Shown piece by piece: positions 1 through 5,168 of a stretch of 5,316 bases of DNA. The stretch spans positions 1 to 5,316 of the forward strand of contig JANPAR010000219.1 of assembly GCA_031430015.1 (NCBI GenBank), in the 5' to 3' direction. The notes beneath the pieces are model-generated. The model ran no database searches, was not told the origin of the DNA, and saw only the letters and a list, made by a program, of their open reading frames with translations. The DNA is from CANJDH01 sp031430015 (lineage in GTDB: Bacteria; Pseudomonadota; Gammaproteobacteria; Burkholderiales; JAEUOS01). The translations under genes and the position numbers were made by a program. The first letter of the stretch is position 1; each line of letters begins with the position of its first letter.

Positions 1-93
1 AAGTCGTTCAAACGCTTGCGTGGCTTCGACCAAATTCCTGCGCTCGTTCGCCAAATGCGGCCTGCATCAGTCCCGTTGAAAAAGGCCGCATAA
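1..93 (+). CDS. C-terminal fragment of an unidentified basic protein, possibly a transposase (5' end outside the window)
   Basis: Frame 1 is open from the first base to a TAA at 91-93 and encodes 30 residues beginning KSFKRLRGFDQIPALVRQM. The stretch is strongly basic, with a K/R-rich 'FKRLRG' segment that reminds me of the tails of IS transposases (IS256/Mutator-like), but 30 residues cannot establish a family. Indirect support comes from the next gene: the substrate-binding protein encoded on the - strand loses its conserved sequence near position 138, about 45 bases beyond this stop. That is the distance expected if an insertion sequence ended there with a short non-coding terminal repeat. 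No transposase catalytic residues lie in the visible part. It could equally be a chance open frame. Confidence 0.3.
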   Translation, partial: KSFKRLRGFDQIPALVRQMRPASVPLKKAA

Positions 94-110
94 TCATTTC
101 CACCACCGGC

Positions 111-800
111 TCAACCTTCAACTGTGGACGGGACATCGCCGGCCACCAGGCCCTGATACGTCTTCAATGTGGCCAGCCCGTCGCCCAAGCGATTGAAGCC
201 TTTGGCCTCGGCTTGCACTTCAAACGGCGACAGGAGCAGTGTTGCGGCGTGCTTCTTCTCCAGCAGTTGCTGAAAGCGTTGCAGCACACCGCCGGCGCGC
301 TCGACCTGATAGGCTGGCTCTTTGAGCCCGGCACGCTCAAGCATTTCAAACAGCACGAAGGCGTAGCCGGTGGTGCGGGCATCAACCGACACCGTCTTGC
401 CTTTCAAGTCGGCATAGGTCTTCACTTCGGGCACCGCAACCAGTCGCAAAAAGCCGTTGTCCGCTCCCATCACCGCGACGAGGTCGGGGCCATCGACCTT
501 GGCCTCGCCCTGGCCTTCGCGGTAAGCGATCAGGTTGTCAATCGCCGTCATCGCAATCTCGAACTTGCCGTCAATCAGGCCAGTGAGTTGAGCGACTGAA
601 TTGGGCGTGAGGATAATCTTGGGGTCAACGCCGTTCTTCGCAAACATGCCGCGCTCCTGCGCGACCCAGATCGGCCAGTTGAAGCCGCCGGGGAAGACGT
701 TGACTTGAAGGGTTTGCTGCGCAAGGGCAGCGCCACTGAACACACAAAGGGCGGCGCTGGTTAGCAAGCGCTGGTAAAGGCGGCGAATCGGGGGGCGCAT
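111..800 (-). CDS. ABC transporter periplasmic substrate-binding protein, NMT1/SsuA-like, C-terminally truncated
   Basis: Exported solute-binding protein of the NMT1/THI5/SsuA-TauA type, which delivers small organic or aromatic anions to an ABC importer. The start at 800 is chosen because GAGGAG (complement of 807-812) lies 6 bases upstream and the product then begins with a clear signal peptide: basic MRPPIRRLYQR, a hydrophobic stretch, and a cleavage site near GAALAQQ (about residue 28). The mature part opens with a beta strand (TLQVNVF) followed by the family-typical 'WPIWVAQERGMFAKNGVD' block. Later come 'YADLKGKTVSVDA' and 'GYAFVLFEMLERAGL', as in the second lobe. The product is 229 residues, whereas relatives usually have about 310-340. 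Family resemblance runs to YQGLVAG (residue 221) and is followed by eight unrelated residues and a TGA. The last helices of the fold are therefore missing and the protein is probably non-functional. Permease and ATPase genes are not visible. It is divergent from the oxygenase operon, so its ligand may have been that pathway's substrate (inference). Confidence 0.8.
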   Translation of the reverse strand: MRPPIRRLYQRLLTSAALCVFSGAALAQQTLQVNVFPGGFNWPIWVAQERGMFAKNGVDPKIILTPNSVAQLTGLIDGKFEIAMTAIDNLIAYREGQGEAKVDGPDLVAVMGADNGFLRLVAVPEVKTYADLKGKTVSVDARTTGYAFVLFEMLERAGLKEPAYQVERAGGVLQRFQQLLEKKHAATLLLSPFEVQAEAKGFNRLGDGLATLKTYQGLVAGDVPSTVEG

Positions 801-1009
801 CAGAATCTCCTCGGGATAAGCCGGCCACCGTAGCAAGCCGGCATTGTTGTAGGCCGATGCTGCAAATGATCTCCTACGCAACAGCGGCAAAGGATCATAC
901 TGCAAGGACAATAGTGCGCCGCCCATCTGCCCATTCGAGGCGCCATCTGCCACACATCTTGCTGCCCAGTTTGTTAGAGTGGCGGCTCACCGATACAGGG
1001 AGGAGCGCG
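801..1009. promoter_or_regulatory. Divergent control region between the binding-protein gene and the oxygenase operon
   Basis: This 209-base gap separates two divergent start codons and must hold promoters for both directions. It contains an imperfect inverted repeat: TGCAAATGATC at 861-871 against GATCATACTGCA at 893-904. It also contains a direct repeat CCATCTGCC at 923-931 and 943-951, exactly 20 bases apart. An octamer AAGCCGGC occurs at 818-825 and 835-842. No convincing sigma-70 -35/-10 pair is visible on either strand; TAGAGT at 975-980 is a weak -10 candidate for the + strand. This would fit activator-dependent transcription, but no regulator gene lies in the window to match it with. 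Confidence 0.45.
998..1005 (+). promoter_or_regulatory. Ribosome binding site of the Rieske oxygenase gene
   Basis: GGGAGGAG ends four bases before the ATG at 1010 and is a near-perfect anti-16S match. It selects this start over the upstream in-frame ATGs at 857 and 866, which would add about 50 residues with no resemblance to the family. Confidence 0.75.
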
Positions 1010-2335
1010 ATGAATGCTCCCGAGCAGGCCTTTGTGCAGGAAAGCCCGATCCACTGGCAACACGGCGCCGACTCGCGCGTGCCGTATCGTGTCTACACCG
1101 ACGCGCAGATTTATCAGCGCGAGTTGCAGCGTTTCTTCTACGCGGGCCACTGGTGCTATGTAGGCATTGAAGCCGAGATCCCCAACGCGGGTGACTTCAA
1201 ACGCACCACGATCGGCGAGCGTGAAGTCATCGTCACGCGCGCGGCGGACGGAGTCGTGCATGTGATCGAAAACCGCTGCGCGCATCGCGGTGTGGTGTTT
1301 TGCCAGAAGGCCACCGGCAACGCCAAAGACTTCACGTGCCCCTATCACCAGTGGAACTACGACCTCAAGGGCAACCTCACCGGGCTGCCGTTCCGCCGTG
1401 GTGTCAAGGTGCGCAAGGAAGATGGCAAGGTGCAGGTCAACGGCGGCATGCCGGCTGATTTCAAGCTCGAAGACAACAGCCTCGTGCAGCTCAAGGTGGC
1501 GGTCAAGGGCGGTGTCATCTTCGCTTCATTCGATCAAGCCGTCGAGGACATCGACAGTTATCTGGGCGACGTGAAGCCGTGGTTCGAACGTGCCTTTGGC
1601 GAGGGCAGCGCCGGGCGAGGTTTGAAACTGCTCGGCTACTCGCGCCAGCGCATCCCCGGCAACTGGAAGCTGATGCAGGAGAACATCAAGGACCCGTATC
1701 ACCCCGGCCTGTTGCACACCTGGTTTGTCACGTTCGGGCTGTGGCGCAACGACACGCGCTCGCAGATGATCACCGATGTGCACGGCCGCCACGCCGCAAT
1801 GGTGGGCTGGAAGAGCGCCGGCGGCAAGGGCGAAGTCACCCAGGGCGTGACCAGTTTCCAGGAGGGCATGACCCTGCACGACGACCGCGTACTCGATGTG
1901 GCGCCCGAGGCATGGTGGACACATCCCGAAGCGAAAAGCGGCAAGGAAACGGGCATGCCGCCCTCGGCCTGCATGCAAACCATCTTCCCCAATCTCATCG
2001 TGCAGCACAACGTCAACTCGATCTCGACGCGCCAGATCATCCCGCTCGGGCCGGACTCCTTCGATTTCATCTGGACCCATTTCGGTTTCGCCGACGACAC
2101 ACCCGAGATGACGCGCCGCCGCTTGCGCCAGGCCAATCTGTTCGGGCCGTCGGGTTATGTCTCGGCCGATGATGGCGAGGTGATTGAACTGTCGCAACAC
2201 GGCTTTCGCCAGAATGAAGACCAGGCCACTCTGTGCGAGCTCGACGGCACCGCGCAGGGCGGCGCGCCGCACAATGTCACCGAGACCCTGATCCGCAGCA
2301 TGTATGGCTACTATCGCAAGGTCATGGAGATTTGA
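1010..2335 (+). CDS. nagG: Rieske non-haem iron oxygenase large subunit, salicylate 5-hydroxylase (NagG) type
   Basis: Catalytic alpha subunit of a two-subunit ring-hydroxylating oxygenase. NagG-type enzymes hydroxylate salicylate to gentisate in the cytoplasm, using electrons from a ferredoxin and its reductase. The product is 441 residues. The N-terminal Rieske domain has C90-x-H92 and C110-x2-H113 with 17 residues between, binding the [2Fe-2S] cluster. The C-terminal catalytic domain carries the mononuclear-iron motif: W219-K220, E224-N225, bridging D228, Y230, and iron ligands H231 and H236, with the third, acidic ligand probably D387 or D388 in 'SADDGEVIE'. Blocks such as 'RIPGNWKLMQENIKDPYHPG', 'LLHTWFVTFGLWR' and 'WTHFGFADDT' match my recollection of NagG from Ralstonia sp. 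U2 (about 423 residues) better than terephthalate or anthranilate dioxygenases. It overlaps the small-subunit gene by one base. Exact substrate is inferred; anthranilate or a substituted salicylate is possible. The partner ferredoxin and reductase are not in the window. Confidence 0.85.
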   Translation: MNAPEQAFVQESPIHWQHGADSRVPYRVYTDAQIYQRELQRFFYAGHWCYVGIEAEIPNAGDFKRTTIGEREVIVTRAADGVVHVIENRCAHRGVVFCQKATGNAKDFTCPYHQWNYDLKGNLTGLPFRRGVKVRKEDGKVQVNGGMPADFKLEDNSLVQLKVAVKGGVIFASFDQAVEDIDSYLGDVKPWFERAFGEGSAGRGLKLLGYSRQRIPGNWKLMQENIKDPYHPGLLHTWFVTFGLWRNDTRSQMITDVHGRHAAMVGWKSAGGKGEVTQGVTSFQEGMTLHDDRVLDVAPEAWWTHPEAKSGKETGMPPSACMQTIFPNLIVQHNVNSISTRQIIPLGPDSFDFIWTHFGFADDTPEMTRRRLRQANLFGPSGYVSADDGEVIELSQHGFRQNEDQATLCELDGTAQGGAPHNVTETLIRSMYGYYRKVMEI

Positions 2336-2844
2336 TGCCGATGACCACAGCTGTCGCCGCACCTGCCCTCGCCGTCTCGCTGGAAACCCGCGCCGCCGTC
2401 GAAGACCTCTACGCACGCTACGTCAAGTGCCTCGACGACGCGCGCTTCGATGAGTGGCCTGATTTTTTCACCGAAGAATGCGTCTACAAAATCCAGGCGC
2501 GCGAAAATTTTGATCGTGGCCTGCCGCTGGCGCTGATGGCGTTCGAGAGCCGCGCCATGTTGAAAGACCGCGTGTTCGGTGCCACCACCACGCTGTATCA
2601 CCAGCCCTACTACCAGCGCCACTTGGTTAGCAGCCTGTTGATGCGCGGTGCTGACGATGGTGTGATTCACGTCGAAGCCAACTACGCTGTGTTCCGCACC
2701 AAGCAGGGCACGCTCACCGATGTGTTCAACGTCGGGCGCTATCTTGATGAGATCGTAGCGGTCAATGGCGCGCTGCGGTTTCGCAGCAAGCTGTGCGTCT
2801 ACGACAGCGAACTGGTGCCCAATTCGCTGATTTATCCGATTTGA
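2335..2844 (+). CDS. nagH: Ring-hydroxylating oxygenase small (beta) subunit, salicylate 5-hydroxylase (NagH) type
   Basis: Structural beta subunit that packs with the preceding alpha subunit; the family adopts a cystatin-like (NTF2/SnoaL-type) fold and has no metal centre. The product is 169 residues, near the 155-165 usual for NagH and TphA3. Visible family marks are 'EDLYARYVKCLDDARFDEWPDFF' spanning residues 23-45, 'QARENFDRGLPLALMAFES' at 54-72, 'YHQPYYQRH' at 88-96, and the characteristic C-terminus 'LCVYDSELVPNSLIYPI'. The start at 2335 overlaps the upstream stop as TGATG; GGAGA at 2326-2330 lies close upstream. A second ATG at 2341 has better spacing to that site and would give 167 residues, so the start is uncertain by two codons. 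The N-terminal run of Ala and Val (about residues 5-15) looks like a variable extension. Immediate coupling to the large subunit supports an equimolar complex. Confidence 0.85.
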   Translation: MPMTTAVAAPALAVSLETRAAVEDLYARYVKCLDDARFDEWPDFFTEECVYKIQARENFDRGLPLALMAFESRAMLKDRVFGATTTLYHQPYYQRHLVSSLLMRGADDGVIHVEANYAVFRTKQGTLTDVFNVGRYLDEIVAVNGALRFRSKLCVYDSELVPNSLIYPI

Positions 2845-3665
2845 TGAGGGTGCGCGGCGCGCTGTTGTCGCTGTTGTTTTGGGGCACGGCGGCAGTCGCG
2901 CAAGCGCCGGAGATGGCCGAAGTGCCGGCCGGCGCGTTCACCATGGGCCGCGACGATGGCCCCGAAGACGAACACCCGGCCCATCGCGTCGAAGTCGCGC
3001 GCTTCCTGATGGACCGGCTGCCCGTCACCAACGCGCAGTTCGCCGAGTTTCTCGAAGCGCAGGGGCTTGCGGCAGGCCGTGACGGCGGTAGCGCGGGCAG
3101 CGGTGGCAACGGCGCCAGCCATCGCTACCGGCGCTATGACGATGACGACAACGATGCGCATATTCATCGCGTCAACGGGCGCTGGCGTGCCGATGCCGGC
3201 TTTGAGCGCCATCCCGTCAACGAAGTGCCGTGGGCTGGCGCGCGCGACTACTGCGCCTGGTTGAACAAGCGTTTGCCGTCAGAGGCCGAATGGGAAAAAG
3301 CCGCGCGCGGCACCGATGGCCGCCGCTACCCCTGGGGCAATGCCGCGCCCGATGCCACGCGCGCCAGATTTGCATCCGGCTGGAACGAGAGCGCCCCGGT
3401 GGACGCCTATCCCGCCGGCGCCAGCCCCTACGGCGTGCTCGACATGGCGGGCAACCAATGGGAGTGGGTGTCGAGCGTGTACCAGCCCTACCCTTATCGC
3501 GCTGATGACGGGCGCGAGTCACTGAACGCTGAAGGGGTGCGCGGCACGCGCGGCGGCGGCCACGATTCAAGCCCTGCCGAACTCACCACCACGCAGCGTG
3601 GCCGCACCCTCTCGCGTACGCCGCGCGCCGGGCATCACAACATCGGGTTTCGCTGCGCGCGCTGA
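2844..3665 (+). CDS. Exported SUMF1/formylglycine-generating-enzyme-fold protein lacking the catalytic cysteines
   Basis: Member of the FGE-sulfatase (SUMF1) fold family; role here unknown. The product is 273 residues with a signal peptide (MRVRG, hydrophobic LLSLLFWGTAAVA, likely cut near AVA-QA at residue 19), so it should act in the periplasm. Fold marks in order: 'VPAGAFTMG' at 27-35, 'LPVTNAQFAEFL' at 59-70, 'HPVNEVPWAGARDYCAWLN' at 123-141, 'RLPSEAEWEKAARG' at 143-156, 'YPWGN' at 162-166, 'YGVLDMAGNQWEWVSS' at 196-211, and 'GFRCAR' at the end. True formylglycine-generating enzymes carry a copper-binding cysteine pair just after the RGG motif; here 'RGGGHDSSPAELTTTQRGR' has none, so sulfatase activation is unlikely. 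A low-complexity insert at about 78-112 contains Gly/Ser followed by an Asp- and His-rich run. The start ATG overlaps the small-subunit stop as TGATG, with no good ribosome binding site, implying reinitiation from the gene upstream. PvdO-like or other maturation or ligand-binding roles are alternatives. Confidence 0.8.
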   Translation: MRVRGALLSLLFWGTAAVAQAPEMAEVPAGAFTMGRDDGPEDEHPAHRVEVARFLMDRLPVTNAQFAEFLEAQGLAAGRDGGSAGSGGNGASHRYRRYDDDDNDAHIHRVNGRWRADAGFERHPVNEVPWAGARDYCAWLNKRLPSEAEWEKAARGTDGRRYPWGNAAPDATRARFASGWNESAPVDAYPAGASPYGVLDMAGNQWEWVSSVYQPYPYRADDGRESLNAEGVRGTRGGGHDSSPAELTTTQRGRTLSRTPRAGHHNIGFRCAR

Positions 3666-3669
3666 ACGG

Positions 3670-3687
3670 GCGCAGCGTCGTCTGCGC
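3670..3687 (+). terminator. Weak hairpin after the operon, possible terminator
   Basis: GCGCAG at 3670-3675 and CTGCGC at 3682-3687 form a perfect six-pair GC stem with a six-base loop, starting four bases after the stop codon of the last operon gene. There is no T-run downstream, so it is not a canonical intrinsic terminator. It may be a transcript-end stabilising hairpin or a chance pairing in GC-rich DNA. Confidence 0.25.
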
Positions 3688-3838
3688 TGGCGCGTCACCA
3701 CATTGCCCTGGGGCATGGCATTGGTTTCGCGATGGTTTTGCACTGCGCCCGGCTGTGCGCCTTTTCCACCAACAGTCTTCTGGGACTGACCTCCAAGAAC
3801 CGCATTTACCAACGGTTTGCGGGTGGGCACTGATTCGA

Positions 3839-4807
3839 TTACTGCGCCTTCGCCCCCGACTCACGCGCTACGCCTCCCCACTTGCGCACCTCGCTGGCAA
3901 TAAACGTCGCGAGTAGCTCAGCACTACCTGGCGTCACCCTGGCACCCTGCGCCGCGAGCGCATCAAGCACCACTGGCTTGGCGAGTACACCCTTGAGCGC
4001 CGCGTCAAGGCGGCTCACGATCGCAGCCGGTGTGCCCACCGGCGCGATCACAAACACGCTCGGCGATGCATCAAACCCCGGCAGGGTATCGGCGAGCGAA
4101 TGCCACTCCGGCGCGCCCGGCAACTTGCCCGGGCTGGTCACCGCCACCGCCTTGAGCTTGCCGGCCTTTGCCTGCGCCAGCGCGGGCGGCGCGCTCAACA
4201 CCGCAAGCGGTATCACGCCACTGACCAGATCGGGAATGAATTGCGTCGCGCCTTTGTAAGGCACATGCACGATGTCAAACCCGGCCTGCTTGCGAAACAA
4301 CTCCATCGCAAGATGATGTACGGTACCGATGCCGGGCGAGGCGTAGCTGTACTTGCCGGGGTTGGCTTTCAGCAGGGCGATCAGCTCGACCGGGTTGTTG
4401 GCCGGCACCGATGGATTGGCGACGATCACCAGCGGCAGCACACCGACCATGCCCACTGGCGCAAAACTCTTCACCGGGTCGTACGGCACCGACGCGTAGA
4501 TCGCCGGCGCGATCAGCACCGAGGTGTCGGCGAAGTACAGCGTGTAGCCGTCGGCCGGTGCTTTGGCGAGCGCATCGGCCGCGAGCGTGCCGCCGGCGCC
4601 GGGGCGGTTCTCCACCACGATCTGCCCGCTGAGTGCTGCGGCGAGGTGGATGGCCGTGAGGCGCGCCATGCCATCGGCACCGCCGCCAGCGGGGAAGCCG
4701 ACCAGCATGCGGATCGGTTTGGCGGGGTAGGTTTGCGCGTGTGCTCCGGTCGCGGCGCACAGCAGGCCCGGCAGCAGGGCCACCAAATATTTGACGAGAG
4801 ATTTCAT
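3839..4807 (-). CDS. Bug-family periplasmic binding protein (tripartite tricarboxylate transporter substrate-binding protein, TctC-like)
   Basis: Extracytoplasmic solute receptor of the Bug/TctC family, which binds carboxylates for TTT transporters, or acts as a free receptor when orphan. The product is 322 residues, the usual length. The start at 4807 is chosen because a GGAG lies about 6-7 bases upstream and a signal peptide follows directly: MKSLVKY, hydrophobic 'LVALLPGLLCAATG', cleavage near AHA-QTYP (residue 24). Family marks are 'YPAKPIRMLVGFPAGGGAD' at 27-45, 'VVENRPGAGG' at 64-73, 'ADALAKAPADGYTL' at 77-90, 'YSYASPGIGTVHHLAMELF' at 153-171, 'HVPYKGATQFIPDLVSG' at 181-197 and 'LSAPPAL' at 204-210. 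The gene is intact and ends convergently 173 bases from the oxygenase operon. No TctA or TctB membrane gene is present nearby, so it appears to be an orphan receptor, as most Bug genes are in Burkholderiales. The ligand cannot be predicted from the sequence alone. Confidence 0.93.
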   Translation of the reverse strand: MKSLVKYLVALLPGLLCAATGAHAQTYPAKPIRMLVGFPAGGGADGMARLTAIHLAAALSGQIVVENRPGAGGTLAADALAKAPADGYTLYFADTSVLIAPAIYASVPYDPVKSFAPVGMVGVLPLVIVANPSVPANNPVELIALLKANPGKYSYASPGIGTVHHLAMELFRKQAGFDIVHVPYKGATQFIPDLVSGVIPLAVLSAPPALAQAKAGKLKAVAVTSPGKLPGAPEWHSLADTLPGFDASPSVFVIAPVGTPAAIVSRLDAALKGVLAKPVVLDALAAQGARVTPGSAELLATFIASEVRKWGGVARESGAKAQ

Positions 4808-4878
4808 CCGGGACTCCGTAAGGCGGACAAGATTGAATTGAAGCGCTGATGCATGGTAGCGCGTCCAAGAGCCGGGCA

Positions 4879-4884
4879 TACAAT
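4879..4884 (+). promoter_or_regulatory. Candidate -10 element for the small ORF at 4914
   Basis: TACAAT matches the sigma-70 -10 consensus at five of six positions and lies 29 bases before the ATG at 4914, a plausible distance for a short leader. No good -35 box is found 16-19 bases upstream, so the promoter would be weak or factor-dependent. Confidence 0.25.
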
Positions 4885-4913
4885 GCCTTGCACTATTTGC
4901 AGGAAAACATCCA

Positions 4914-5168
4914 ATGCGTCAAATCCGCAGGCATCCGGCAACACAGATCAACACCGATCGATGGTGTGAAACACTCGAGGCCGTGGATCAGGCTAGGCGC
5001 GGAGAAGTCATTGACGGTCGCGAAATTCTCAAGTGGCTGGCCACTTGGGGTAGCGAGGTGGCAGCCAAAGATACGAGCGGCTTTCGGCGTGCAAACCCCG
5101 TCACATCGCGCGCCCATCAAACTGCTGCACCGGCACCGCAGCCAGATCAACGTCCGACAGATGTTTGA
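4914..5168 (+). CDS. Small ORF with a type II antitoxin-like segment, probably a remnant
   Basis: An 84-residue frame with a reasonable ribosome binding site (AGGAAA at 4901-4906, seven bases before the ATG). Residues 16-49 read as a short helical unit with 'ALEAVDQARRGE'-like character followed by 'DGREILKWLATWGSE'. That pattern resembles the C-terminal part of small antitoxins paired with RelE/ParE toxins; this is recall of a family pattern, not a search. After about residue 52 the sequence becomes Pro-, Ala- and Arg-rich, and from 5101 onwards it runs antisense over the cytochrome gene on the other strand, so the last third is probably not genuine coding sequence. No toxin gene follows in any + frame. 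The likely reading is an orphan or truncated antitoxin gene left after a rearrangement; a small unrelated protein remains possible. Confidence 0.4.
   Translation: MRQIRRHPATQINTDRWCETLEAVDQARRGEVIDGREILKWLATWGSEVAAKDTSGFRRANPVTSRAHQTAAPAPQPDQRPTDV

Noticed and set aside
8..136. A 42-codon - strand frame starting with ATG at 136 and overlapping the end of the binding-protein gene in another frame; considered as a frameshifted continuation of that protein.
   Set aside because: Its product (MSRPQLKVEPVVEM...) does not resemble the C-terminal lobe of NMT1-type binding proteins and is too short to supply the missing 100 residues. It also lies opposite the + strand frame that enters from the edge.
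801..953. N-terminal extension of the ABC binding protein by about 51 residues.
   Set aside because: It would bury the signal peptide internally and ignore the strong GAGGAG site next to the ATG at 800.
1526..2416. Long - strand open frame of 296 codons across the oxygenase genes.
   Set aside because: It is antisense to two confidently identified genes, has a shadow-like Arg/Ala/Gly-rich composition, and shows no recognisable motif.
3773..3788. Inverted repeat CAGTC/GACTG with a six-base loop in the convergent gap, considered as a terminator for the Bug-family gene.
   Set aside because: Only five base pairs and no T-run on either side; expected by chance.
4100..4849. Long + strand open frame of 249 codons opposite the Bug-family gene.
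   Set aside because: Its His/Arg-rich product is typical of the antisense of GC-rich coding DNA, and the - strand protein is a full-length family member.
4893..5150. A - strand frame of 85 codons between the cytochrome fragment and the Bug-family gene, tested as a frameshifted end of the cytochrome protein.
   Set aside because: No resemblance to the subunit II C-terminus, and it lies antisense to the ORF that has a ribosome binding site.
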